A DNA stretch of 32,847 bases from Planctomyces sp. (GTDB lineage Bacteria > Planctomycetota > Planctomycetia > Planctomycetales > Planctomycetaceae): the NCBI GenBank assembly GCA_027483145.1, contig JAIXVG010000173.1, positions 1 to 32,847 of the forward strand, written 5' to 3'. Within the stretch, counting starts at the first letter, position 1. Every line of letters begins with the position of its first letter. The translations under genes were made by a program, and so were the position numbers. A model generated the notes under the pieces. The model did not search any database. It saw only the letters and a list, made by a program, of their open reading frames with translations, and was not told the origin of the DNA. This document shows, one piece after another, positions 8,412-15,058 of this stretch.

Positions 8412-9041
8412 ATGCCACCTCGCGAAAAAAAAGCTAATACGAAACCTGTCTCGCTGATGGGGCCTTATCCTGGGCCGCGGAAGCTGGGGCCGCCGGGTGA
8501 ATCCCCGCTGCCGATGTGGGAAATCTTTGTGGGGGGCGACCTGACTGACAATCAAAAAGAGTTGTCTGAGCAGTTGGTCGAACTGCCGCGAGAATCGCGC
8601 GGGGTGATTTACTTTGACTCGTGCGGCGGGAGTGCCTATGTAGGGCTGTGCCTGGCCACGCTGATTCGGTTACGAGGTCTGAAGGCAACCGCGGTGGTGT
8701 CGGGGGAATGCAGTTCAGCAGCGATTATGCCGTTTGCGGCCTGCCATGATCGATATGTGACGCCCCATTCGTCGCTGCTGTTTCATCCGATCAGATGGCA
8801 AAGCGAAGAGCAAGTGCGGCTCGAAGAAGCGGCTGAGTGGACGCGGCACTTCAAGCTGATGGAAGCGGACCACGACCAGTTGATTGCAAAGCTGTTTGGG
8901 TGTAGCGAAGAGCTGCTGGGGACGTGGACAAGGCCAGGGAAGTTCGTCTCGGGGCCAGAGCTGGTGGAAGCGGGGCTGGCGAAGATGGTTGATTTGTTTT
9001 CGGGGACGATCTGGAAGCAGATGGCGGACGTGGGGAGATGA
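8412..9041 (+). CDS. ClpP-like serine peptidase (Clp/crotonase fold)
   Basis: A 209-residue protein from ATG 8412; a TTG ten codons upstream (8382) is also possible. The core is ClpP-like: VIYFDSCGGSAYVGLCLATLIR resembles the ClpP 'INSPGG' strand-turn region. GECSSAAIMPFAA places a nucleophile at Ser102, and SSLLFHP places the base at His125. A clear third catalytic Asp cannot be assigned by eye. It has no signal peptide or membrane segment and a basic, proline-rich N-terminus of about 30 residues. Canonical clpP is longer conserved and usually beside clpX or tig; this one stands alone downstream of the regulator, so it is probably a divergent paralogue. Relatives include the SppA and TepA groups. 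Confidence 0.75.
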   Translation: MPPREKKANTKPVSLMGPYPGPRKLGPPGESPLPMWEIFVGGDLTDNQKELSEQLVELPRESRGVIYFDSCGGSAYVGLCLATLIRLRGLKATAVVSGECSSAAIMPFAACHDRYVTPHSSLLFHPIRWQSEEQVRLEEAAEWTRHFKLMEADHDQLIAKLFGCSEELLGTWTRPGKFVSGPELVEAGLAKMVDLFSGTIWKQMADVGR

Positions 9042-9052
9042 TGGATTAGGGA

Positions 9053-9194
9053 TGAGGGTCAGCCGTGCGGGCCTGGTGATTGAAGTAAACAACAAAGAGC
9101 ATGGCATTCGACTTTCGGCGATGGAAAGTCTTGTTCGTGTTGCGGATGCCTAAGTCGGTGTTGTGTTGCGGTTGACATTCGGGGATGGTCCGCA
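9053..9194 (+). repeat. Cassette repeat, copy 0 (diverged)
   Basis: A weak copy of the long repeat: left arm GGGTCAGCCGTGCGGGCC (9057-9074), middle with GTGATTGAA and an ACAACAAAGAG segment, right arm ATGGTCCGCATGG near 9185. The arms CCGTGCGGGCC and GGTCCGCATGG still pair at all 11 positions if two G-T wobbles are allowed. The following gene starts at its right end. Confidence 0.6.
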
Positions 9195-9703
9195 TGGTGA
9201 AAGCTAATCGGCTTAACGTGTCATTTTCAGAGGAACACATCGAGGCCATAGATACGGTCATCTCGGCACTCGATAGTGCCGGCATTTGGTACAGAGCGAC
9301 AGGTGGTCTAGCAGGGAATCTCCATGGATCGATTTGGCCACTTCATGACATCGACTTAGACTATCGGGCGGAAGATTGGGCAACAATTTCCCAGATACTT
9401 CATCCGTATCGTTTGGAAGGCCCAGCGCAGTACGAAGACGAGGAATTCCGCCTGGTTATGGCGAAGGCTCAAGTCAGTTCCATCGAGATCGAGCTATGCC
9501 AACTTGAGGACTGCTTCGTGGCTGGGCCAGATGGATGGCAGCGACTCGACTCGGACGCCGGACGCCGAGAATCTTGCCCTTGGCGATCGGGAAGGATCTG
9601 GTCACTACCATTGGACGATTTGATTGCCTACAAGGAAATCATCGGTCGCGAGTCGGACCTCAGGGAATTGCGAAAGCTGCGGTCGTTCAGGGACCACGTC
9701 TAA
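9194..9703 (+). CDS. Nucleotidyltransferase-fold protein
   Basis: A 169-residue protein from ATG 9194; an in-frame ATG at 9185 lies inside the repeat. ATGGLAGNLHG (35-45) followed by HDIDLDY (51-57) matches the Gly-rich helix and DxD metal-binding motif of the pol-beta-like nucleotidyltransferase superfamily; SSIEIEL (95-101) could supply the third carboxylate. The C-terminal LDDLIAYKEIIGRESDLRELRKL resembles the tail seen in AbiEii-type and other minimal nucleotidyltransferases, which contain toxins and antibiotic-modifying enzymes. No paired antitoxin-like gene is visible. It is the first gene of the repeat-separated series and looks complete. The substrate is unknown. Confidence 0.7.
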   Translation: MVKANRLNVSFSEEHIEAIDTVISALDSAGIWYRATGGLAGNLHGSIWPLHDIDLDYRAEDWATISQILHPYRLEGPAQYEDEEFRLVMAKAQVSSIEIELCQLEDCFVAGPDGWQRLDSDAGRRESCPWRSGRIWSLPLDDLIAYKEIIGRESDLRELRKLRSFRDHV

Positions 9704-9727
9704 ATCGATTGGCCCAAAAGCATGTGC

Positions 9728-9895
9728 AAGCGAAGTAGGGTCCGCTGTGCGGGTCGAGACGTGATGGAATCGAACAAAAGAACTTAGCTTTGGCGTTTGG
9801 TAGAACGCTAGGGTTGTTGCTGCAAACTTTATGGTGGGTTGTAGCGGGCGGGTAAGGTTGGGTTATGGTCCGCACAGCGAACCCTACTTGGCTAC
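9728..9895 (+). repeat. Cassette repeat, copy A
   Basis: About 168 bp. Left arm GCGAAGTAGGGTCCGCTGTG, then CGGGTC; middle GTGATGGAATCGAACAAAAG; right arm GGTCCGCACAGCGAACCC then TACTTGGCTAC. The arms are near-complementary. It begins 24 bp after the nucleotidyltransferase stop. Confidence 0.93.
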
Positions 9896-9934
9896 TTGGC
9901 CAAGATCTTTGGCAATCGAATTTGAAACGCTTAG

Positions 9935-10513
9935 ATGTCAGCAGATAAACCTTCAGCAAGCGACGACTTCTTCGCCGGTGGTAAACTTCCCCTTGACCCA
10001 AGCTGCAAGCCCAACTTTGATGGAGATGTGCAGAAATTATTTCATATCCCAATGTGGCTTCCGCTTACTGAGTTTCCGTATTCAGCGCAGCCTCTAACGA
10101 CGCACGTTTCCACAATAGGGTATGGCTGGTATTTGTTGTCCGGTATTCGAGAATCGGTGGACGACGATAAGCCAAAAGAGACAATCAGAGCGTGCATGCT
10201 TTTGTGGGCACAGAAGACATCGGATGCGGTACGGGCCAGTCGAAGTGGAGATTCTTGCCAGGAGTTAGAGATGGCGAACAATAGCCTACCGCCTGTTGAG
10301 AAGTTCATGCCAACATCAACAGGATGGTCTTATCGCGAAATGCTTAAGGCTGGGCGTGGCAGGACTATCGAATCTGCCGTCTATGGATCAAGCGGTGAGT
10401 TCGAATTCAAAGTGTTGAGGTTGACCACCGCGCATGTCTACTATCAATCGCGGACCCGCGACTTGTCAGAAATCCCTTTTGCTATCTCATTGATTGGGTC
10501 GTCAGCCAAGTAG
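9935..10513 (+). CDS. Hypothetical protein (cassette gene 2)
   Basis: 192 residues, unrecognised. It has no signal peptide and no membrane segment, is mixed in composition, and has a moderately aromatic centre (TIGYGWYLLSGIRES, HVYYQSRTRD). It occupies the space between repeats A and B as a single plus-strand gene. Its stop codon (TAG 10511-10513) lies inside the left end of repeat B, where the repeat sequence GCCAAGTAG supplies the last codon and stop. The start ATG at 9935 is 39 bp past repeat A, and no strong Shine-Dalgarno is visible. It appears more A/T-rich than flanking genes, consistent with acquisition. No function is proposed. Confidence 0.6.
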   Translation: MSADKPSASDDFFAGGKLPLDPSCKPNFDGDVQKLFHIPMWLPLTEFPYSAQPLTTHVSTIGYGWYLLSGIRESVDDDKPKETIRACMLLWAQKTSDAVRASRSGDSCQELEMANNSLPPVEKFMPTSTGWSYREMLKAGRGRTIESAVYGSSGEFEFKVLRLTTAHVYYQSRTRDLSEIPFAISLIGSSAK

Positions 10514-10678
10514 CCATGTAGGGTCCGCTGTGCGGACCGAGACGTGATGGAATCGAACAAAAGAACTTAGCTTTGGCGTTTGGTAGAACGGTAGGGTTGT
10601 TGCTGCAAACTTTATGGTGGGTTGTAGCGGGCGGGTAAGGTTGGGCTATGGTCCGCACAGCGGACCCTAAATGGCTAC
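10511..10678 (+). repeat. Cassette repeat, copy B
   Basis: About 168 bp, very close to copy A. Left arm TAGCCATGTAGGGTCCGCTG, right arm GGTCCGCACAGCGGACCC then TAAATGGCTAC. Both arms carry the same A-to-T change relative to the other copies (CCATGTAGGG against CCATTTAGGG when read as reverse complement). Confidence 0.94.
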
Positions 10679-11411
10679 TTGGTTTCGACAAGAGAAGTCG
10701 TTCATGCCGGAAGAAGTCGTCGTTTTTTCTGCGGAGATCCCCTCCGGACCGGGCCATCTCAACGTTCTTCACGATGGCCTGAAGACGATCGTTGTTTATG
10801 CCGAGTTTTTTTGCGGTTGGGGTGAAGCATCTATTGAGAAGTCGAAGGTTCTTAGCGATGAAGTACTTTTGGCATGCACAACTCTTGATAAAGTCGTTAG
10901 CCAACTTGACACGACGACAATTACTGCTGCCGCAGATCGATTTTTTGATCCGGTACACGGCAAGGCTTCAACATGCGATGTGATCGAATCTGATAGCGCA
11001 TCGATGATTGTTGCGGTTGTCAGAGACGCGAGTGTGTCTGTGTATTGGATTGGAGACATCGGTGGCTTTGTAAACCGGTCAGACGGATACAGTTGCTTTG
11101 TCGCTCCTCACACATTCTGTTGGTCAGTTGATGGGCGGCCTCCGACGTACATCGTCCATCGGAGCATGCATCTCGGCAGTTCTTGCCAGCTTGATGGTTG
11201 TTTTCTGAGTCGCAACTCGACACCCCAATTAGCCCTGCAGGTTGGACCTCGAATTGATCCAAGCTTACTGATGCAGACTAAAGAAGCAGTTATTCGTGAT
11301 CTAACAAAACGACATCTGTGGTTCGGTAGCGACCGCATTGAACAAGGCAAGATTGGAACCGTCTTTATTGTTGCGCCAGCCGGTTCGAGCTATCGGGTTA
11401 CCGGACTCTAA
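10671..11411 (+). CDS. Hypothetical protein, possibly PP2C-like (cassette gene 3)
   Basis: 246 residues if started at ATG 10671, inside the right end of repeat B, or 235 from ATG 10704 (MPEEVVVFSAEIP). The segment SASMIVAVVRDASVSVYWIGDIGGFVNRSDG loosely resembles the paired strands of PP2C phosphatases ('..VANVGDSRAYL..'), and TVFIVAPAG near the end could be a closing strand. Most metal-binding aspartates expected of active PP2C enzymes are not evident, so this is only a fold-level suggestion. No signal peptide or membrane segment. The stop TAA (11409-11411) is 3 bp before repeat C. It is the sole gene between repeats B and C. Confidence 0.6.
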   Translation: MATWFRQEKSFMPEEVVVFSAEIPSGPGHLNVLHDGLKTIVVYAEFFCGWGEASIEKSKVLSDEVLLACTTLDKVVSQLDTTTITAAADRFFDPVHGKASTCDVIESDSASMIVAVVRDASVSVYWIGDIGGFVNRSDGYSCFVAPHTFCWSVDGRPPTYIVHRSMHLGSSCQLDGCFLSRNSTPQLALQVGPRIDPSLLMQTKEAVIRDLTKRHLWFGSDRIEQGKIGTVFIVAPAGSSYRVTGL

Positions 11412-11414
11412 CTC

Positions 11415-11572
11415 TAGCGAAGTAGGGTCAGCTGTGCGGACCGAGATTTGATGGAATCAAACAAGAAAACTTGACTTCTTCGTTTGGCAGAACGTCAGGG
11501 TTGTTGTCGCAGACTTCATGGTGGGTTGTAGCGTGCGGTTGAGGTTTTGGTTATGGTCCGCTACTTGGCTAC
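11415..11572 (+). repeat. Cassette repeat, copy C
   Basis: About 158 bp. Left arm TAGCGAAGTAGGGTCAGCTG, then TGCGGACC. The right arm is shortened to GGTCCGCTACTTGGCTAC, having lost about 12 bases (the ACAGCGGACCC half) compared with other copies. The middle is closest to copy D (AAACAAGAAAACTTGACTTC). Confidence 0.92.
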
Positions 11573-11651
11573 CCCAGGAAGTCAGGCGGGTGCGTGCCCT
11601 ACTTGGACTATTTTGGTCCAAACGACCCCCAAAATCGAGGACCGCATTTCA

Positions 11652-11873
11652 ATGGATCAAGAGGACAAGGGAGTCCACACTATGAGCATTGATCAAGGAA
11701 ACGTCGAGTTTTTCTATGGCTTGGAAATTCGTACGAAGTTTGACGCTTCTGGCCGTCGAGGGTTGAGTTCAACTGACGTCGAACATCTTGGATGTATTGA
11801 GACGAGTAGTCGACGGGATTGGAACAAAACCGCGATTGCCTTTACGAGCCAATTGACAGCCGACCTGTGCTGA
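11652..11873 (+). CDS. Small hypothetical reading frame, possibly the front half of a broken gene
   Basis: 73 residues from ATG 11652 (MDQEDKG); a second ATG at 11682 is possible, and the open frame reaches back into repeat C. It ends at TGA 11871-11873. The frame then stays open and becomes the next reading frame, so the two lie in one phase separated by a single stop. It may be a short real gene, or the 5' part of a gene interrupted by a nonsense change. No recognisable domain. Confidence 0.35.
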   Translation: MDQEDKGVHTMSIDQGNVEFFYGLEIRTKFDASGRRGLSSTDVEHLGCIETSSRRDWNKTAIAFTSQLTADLC

Positions 11874-11978
11874 TACGCGATAACAGGAGTCAGCTTTCCC
11901 GCCCAATTGTTCCTTGTGGGAGTTTTCTCGAGAGCTATTTCGTTAAAACCGCTTGATGTAAAGCTATTAGAACGAAAC

Positions 11979-12404
11979 ATGCGGATCGAAACGTCAAAAA
12001 CTGCGGAACGGTTTCCCATCGTCGCAGCCGCGACTTACAAGTCAAATCATGAAGTTATGGAAGTCTTCGTTTTTAGAATTCCCTCTGATCTTATTGGGGA
12101 AGCCGTGTATGAAGCGAACCGAGGCATTTGTCAGTTCGAGTGCGTCGCATGTATCGATTGGAACAACTCTTTAGCCAAACCCAGCGAAGAACTAATCAAT
12201 TCAATTTGTGAAACAGCTTGGGAAAACATGTATCCTGATTGCTCATCAGTTACCCGTGATATCACGATAGCCGCCAAACTGAGTCAGTGGCGAATTGGTG
12301 TCCTTCATTCGTATGGCTTTGCAGATGATGCGATCTGTTACGGAACGTTGTTCGCACCCATTGACATAATCCACGAGCTTAACCGACACATTGAAAAACT
12401 ATAG
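11979..12404 (+). CDS. Hypothetical protein (cassette gene 4)
   Basis: 141 residues from ATG 11979 (MRIETSKTAERFPIVAAATY); a TTG at 11907 would add 24. No domain recognised. It looks soluble, with an alternating hydrophobic pattern (VMEVFVFRIPSDLIGEAVYEANRG) as in a mixed alpha/beta protein, and contains four Cys. It is in the same phase as the short frame ending at 11873. It finishes 29 bp before repeat D, the only gap of that size between a cassette stop and the next repeat. Confidence 0.55.
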   Translation: MRIETSKTAERFPIVAAATYKSNHEVMEVFVFRIPSDLIGEAVYEANRGICQFECVACIDWNNSLAKPSEELINSICETAWENMYPDCSSVTRDITIAAKLSQWRIGVLHSYGFADDAICYGTLFAPIDIIHELNRHIEKL

Positions 12405-12432
12405 GCCGGGTGGCTCAGGTGGCAGGGTGACA

Positions 12433-12600
12433 TAGCGAAGCAGGGTCCGCTGTGAAGACCGAGACGTGATGGAATCAAACAAGAAAACTTGACTTCTTCG
12501 TTTGGTTGGAGGTCAGGGTTGTTGTTGTAGACTTCATGGTGGGTTGTAACGTGCGGGTAAGGTTGGGTTATGGTCCGCACAGCGGACCCTACTTGGCTGA
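12433..12600 (+). repeat. Cassette repeat, copy D
   Basis: About 167 bp. Left arm TAGCGAAGCAGGGTCCGCTG then TGAAGACC; middle nearly identical to copy C; right arm GGTCCGCACAGCGGACCC then TACTTGGCTGA. Confidence 0.93.
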
Positions 12601-13099
12601 TTCCAGCCAGAATCCACAAGACGCGGAAGAAACAGGAATCGTTTTGTGCATTTCAGGCTGCGATGACCTTCCAAAGTTTGTCCCGTATCGTCGCGATAGC
12701 AGCCTTGGTAGCAACTGTCGCCTCTCTTCCACTATTGTCCAATTCATGAGTTCACCACCAGCAATCATTAAAGAGCGGTACAACAGTTACGTGACAATGG
12801 CAACGTGCGGTGATAAGCAATCCGAGTATGTGCTGCTTTCAGAACTGGGACAAGAAGTGTTCGTTGTTTGTCTCGACGCCGTAACCGGCCAGCCGCGATG
12901 GACAAACAGATTTGCCCCGATGTATGGAGGATTTAGCGGAGATCCAAACATACCACAATTTCTCACTGGCGAAGTTTACGGCAACAGGTTGCTCGTTGAA
13001 GCGGGAAATGGTTACAGCGTTCGGATTGGTTGCTTCAACAAAGACACAGGCCATTTACTGTTGAGCTTTGATACAGGAATTTTCCACTTGCCGGACTAG
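12593..13099 (+). CDS. PQQ/propeller-like hypothetical protein (cassette gene 5)
   Basis: About 168 residues from TTG 12593, which lies in the right end of repeat D; the open frame extends further back, but only through repeat sequence. VFVVCLDAVTGQPRWTNRF and VRIGCFNKDTGHLLLSFDTG each resemble a PQQ/WD40-like blade ('LDAxTGxxxW'), suggesting a fragment of a beta-propeller or a small two-blade domain. SGCDDLPKFVPYRRD near the start is not recognised. No signal peptide. The stop TAG at 13097-13099 is 8 bp before repeat E. The start choice is uncertain. Confidence 0.55.
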   Translation: MADSSQNPQDAEETGIVLCISGCDDLPKFVPYRRDSSLGSNCRLSSTIVQFMSSPPAIIKERYNSYVTMATCGDKQSEYVLLSELGQEVFVVCLDAVTGQPRWTNRFAPMYGGFSGDPNIPQFLTGEVYGNRLLVEAGNGYSVRIGCFNKDTGHLLLSFDTGIFHLPD

Positions 13100-13106
13100 G
13101 ACCAAG

Positions 13107-13275
13107 GTAGCCAAGTAGGGTCCGACGTGCGGACCAAGACGTGATGGAATCGAACAAGAAAACTTGATTTTGGCGTTTGGTAGAGCGTCAAGGTTGTTGT
13201 TGCAGGCTTCATGGTGGGTTTTAGCGGGCGGTTGAGGCTGGGTTATGGTCCGCATAGCAGACCCGACTTGGCTGC
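13107..13275 (+). repeat. Cassette repeat, copy E
   Basis: About 169 bp. Left arm GTAGCCAAGTAGGGTCCGAC then GTGCGGACC; right arm GGTCCGCATAGCAGACCC then GACTTGGCTGC. The left end shows the full GTAGCCAAGTAGGG that mirrors the right ends of the other copies. Confidence 0.93.
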
Positions 13276-13365
13276 ACATGATTGCCCTGCACGCCGTATC
13301 GACACGGGTGAAGCTGATTCCGTCGAGCGAGGCGTTGTGAAAACTTCTCCTTCTTGCAGGCGACT

Positions 13366-13986
13366 TCATGTTTTTCGGTAGGCCGTTACGAAAGCGTCGA
13401 TGTGGTTTCTTGCGAAAGCTGCGATGTCCATTGGGTATTCCTTCGAGCCGCCCAACGCATTCTGATGCAGGAAAACGATGACGAGTGGGCTAATCAAGGT
13501 GATCGCTGCGTGGCGGGCGTCGGTATCCTTCATTTCCCCACGGGCGATGTGGACTTCGAGCCGCTGTTTGCAGGCGTTCAGCGTCGGCTCCAGGACTTCG
13601 GCCAGATAGGACCGGGCGACCGGGCCGCTGCCGAACCCTTCCAACAGCCCAACGGTGTGTAGCTCACGCAGCCCGCCATATTGGAACCCACCGATGACGT
13701 GCTGCACGAAGTCGTGGATCGACTTGGCGAACGGGCCTGACGGAGTAGCGGCCAGTTCCAGTTCCTTGCGCCCGCCGAGATGACAGTCCGCAAACACCGC
13801 CGCCAGCACGTCGTCCCGATCCCCAAAGTAATGGCGAAGAGTCGGGATGGTGACCTTCGCCGCCGATGCCAAAGCTCGGAAGCTGGACGGAGGATTTTTC
13901 CCCAGCAATGTTTTGCGAAGCCGATCGAGTAATTCCTGTCTCTTTTGTGCGAAATCCGTATTCGCACTTCCTTGTGGTCGGGGCAT
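13366..13986 (-). CDS. TetR-family transcriptional regulator
   Basis: 206 residues. The N-terminal HTH is TetR-like: ASAAKVTIPTLRHYFGDRDDVLAAVFADC (about 47-75) matches the helix-turn-helix plus 'YYHFxxKexLl' signature. The C-terminal ligand domain is helical and typical in length. It is divergent from the tspO-like gene, with a 101-bp spacer containing two palindromes (14002-14021, 14030-14043), so it probably represses that gene and itself. Base composition looks more G/C-rich than the cassette genes to its left. The pair sits between repeats E and F. The effector is unknown. Confidence 0.88.
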   Translation of the reverse strand: MPRPQGSANTDFAQKRQELLDRLRKTLLGKNPPSSFRALASAAKVTIPTLRHYFGDRDDVLAAVFADCHLGGRKELELAATPSGPFAKSIHDFVQHVIGGFQYGGLRELHTVGLLEGFGSGPVARSYLAEVLEPTLNACKQRLEVHIARGEMKDTDARHAAITLISPLVIVFLHQNALGGSKEYPMDIAAFARNHIDAFVTAYRKT

Positions 13987-14001
13987 TTTTTGCTCGTAGT
14001 C

Positions 14002-14043
14002 CTTGACTCTTTTCGGTCAAGAATAGAATATCACACGTGCGAT
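14002..14043. promoter_or_regulatory. Two candidate operators in the tetR/tspO divergent spacer
   Basis: CTTGACtcttttcgGTCAAG (14002-14021) is a perfect 6-bp inverted repeat. ATCACACGTGCGAT (14030-14043) is palindromic apart from one pair and centred on CACGTG. Both sit between the two start codons, as expected for TetR-type sites. Confidence 0.55.
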
Positions 14044-14087
14044 ACAAAACAAGATCGAGTCAACCAGTCCTGTCGGAGAATAGCAAA

Positions 14088-14594
14088 ATGGCGACCCAAT
14101 CGTTCCGGTGGCGGCATGCAGTCCTGATTTTCGTCGTGGTAAACCTCTTGAGCGGCCTGCCAGCCGGGTTCAGTGGTGACAAGGCGTTTTACAACAGCTT
14201 CCGACTGCCGAGCGTGGCCCCACCGGATTGGCTGTTCCCTCCGATGTGGCTGTTCCTGAACATCACTTCGTTGGTGGCGCTCCACCGAGTCGCCAACTCC
14301 CGGGCCAGTGAGCGTCGAACACGATTCTTGGTGGCAGAGGCGGTGGGATGGGTGCTGTTCGCCATTTTCGCCACGTTGTACTTCTGGCTCCAGAGTCCCA
14401 TTCTGGCGGCGATTGATACGGTCCTCTACGGCCTTCTGACGCTCGTGAGCATTGCGAGTTGCCTGGGCAGGGACCGCATCGCAGCGCTGCTTATCGCCCC
14501 TCGGCTGGCATGGCTCGCACTCGCCAGTTACTCCGGCATTTACGGGGCGCTTTACAACATCGACCCGTTCTTTCAGAGCTTCCTCAAACCCTGA
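14088..14594 (+). CDS. tspO: TspO/MBR-family membrane protein
   Basis: 168 residues from ATG 14088, preceded by GGAG at nine bases. FYNSFRLPSVAPPDWLFPPMWLFLN is the TspO signature ('LxxPxwaPPxWlFpxvW'), and about five hydrophobic segments cover the protein, as in the family. The C-terminal RLAWLALASYSGIYGALYN also fits. TspO proteins are tryptophan-rich membrane proteins that bind porphyrins and sterol-like ligands, with roles in stress and tetrapyrrole handling. It has fewer tryptophans than usual (about six). Divergent from a TetR regulator that likely controls it. Confidence 0.82.
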   Translation: MATQSFRWRHAVLIFVVVNLLSGLPAGFSGDKAFYNSFRLPSVAPPDWLFPPMWLFLNITSLVALHRVANSRASERRTRFLVAEAVGWVLFAIFATLYFWLQSPILAAIDTVLYGLLTLVSIASCLGRDRIAALLIAPRLAWLALASYSGIYGALYNIDPFFQSFLKP

Positions 14595-14599
14595 TCATC

Positions 14600-14676
14600 A
14601 CCGATAGGTGTCTCGATGATGAATCCACTGTACGTCCGCTAAATTTTCAACATTTGTAGCCCTCGTACCTATCGGT
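14600..14676. repeat. 10-bp perfect inverted repeat after tspO
   Basis: ACCGATAGGT (14600-14609) and ACCTATCGGT (14667-14676), 57 bp apart, lie just downstream of the tspO stop. This may be a transcript stem or remnant ends of a small element. There is no T-tract after the second arm. Confidence 0.45.
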
Positions 14677-14745
14677 CTGATGACGCTCGTCGGTGGCGAA
14701 CATGGAGGACAAGGCCCCACTCTTCGGGCAAAGTGTGCTAGAAAA

Positions 14746-14906
14746 CAGCGAAGTAGGGGCTGCTGTGAGGACCGGGAATTGATGGAATCGAACAAGAGAA
14801 CTTAGCATTGGCGTTTGGTAGAACGGTCAGGGTTGTTGTCGCAGGCTTTATGGTGGGTTGTGGCGTGCGGTTAAGGTGGGGTTATGGTCCTCACGGCAGA
14901 TCCTGC
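14746..14906 (+). repeat. Cassette repeat, copy F (last copy)
   Basis: About 161 bp. Left arm CAGCGAAGTAGGGGCTGCTG then TGAGGACC; right arm GGTCCTCACGGCAGATCC. Both arms differ from other copies in a matched way (GAGG pairs with CCTC), keeping them complementary to each other but not within each arm. It marks the right end of the series. Confidence 0.9.
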
Positions 14907-14913
14907 GAAAGAA

Positions 14914-14937
14914 GACACTGGCGGAGCCAGTGGCACA
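14914..14937. repeat. CACTGGC/GCCAGTG interspersed palindrome
   Basis: GACACTGGCGGAGCCAGTGGC, directly after cassette repeat F. Same family as 4685-4709 and 17144-17175. Confidence 0.7.
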
Positions 14938-15006
14938 CAGGATAAAGCCGGGAGGGAGAGAAGGCCAAGAGAAGCCCGGCTGGAGAAGAGAGAAGAAAAG
15001 CAGAAA

Positions 15007-15038
15007 GCCCTGCAGAGCTAAGTGGCTCTGCAGGGCTT
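15007..15038 (-). terminator. Strong intrinsic terminator for the YTV gene
   Basis: A 13-bp perfect stem AGCCCTGCAGAGC / GCTCTGCAGGGCT with a 6-base loop. On the minus strand it is followed by a T-rich run (TTTCTGCTTTTCTT). It lies about 60 bp after the stop of the cysteine-rich gene. Confidence 0.85.
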
Positions 15039-15058
15039 TGATTGTTCGTGGTTAGTCG

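Noticed and set aside
11871-11873. UGA read as selenocysteine
   Set aside because: No SECIS-like hairpin is evident after the TGA and the protein shows no redox motif; a plain stop is simpler.
12506-12592. Upstream start for cassette gene 5 inside repeat D
   Set aside because: The added residues are translated repeat sequence that also occurs, in other phases, in the other copies.
9728-14906. CRISPR array
   Set aside because: Repeats are about 160 bp and separated by 400-1500 bp of coding sequence; CRISPR repeats and spacers are far shorter and uniform.
9728-14906. Canonical integron attC sites
   Set aside because: GTTGGGT-like strings occur near the right ends, but no complementary RYYYAAC box is found at the left ends, and no IntI gene is in the window. 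Kept only as an analogy.
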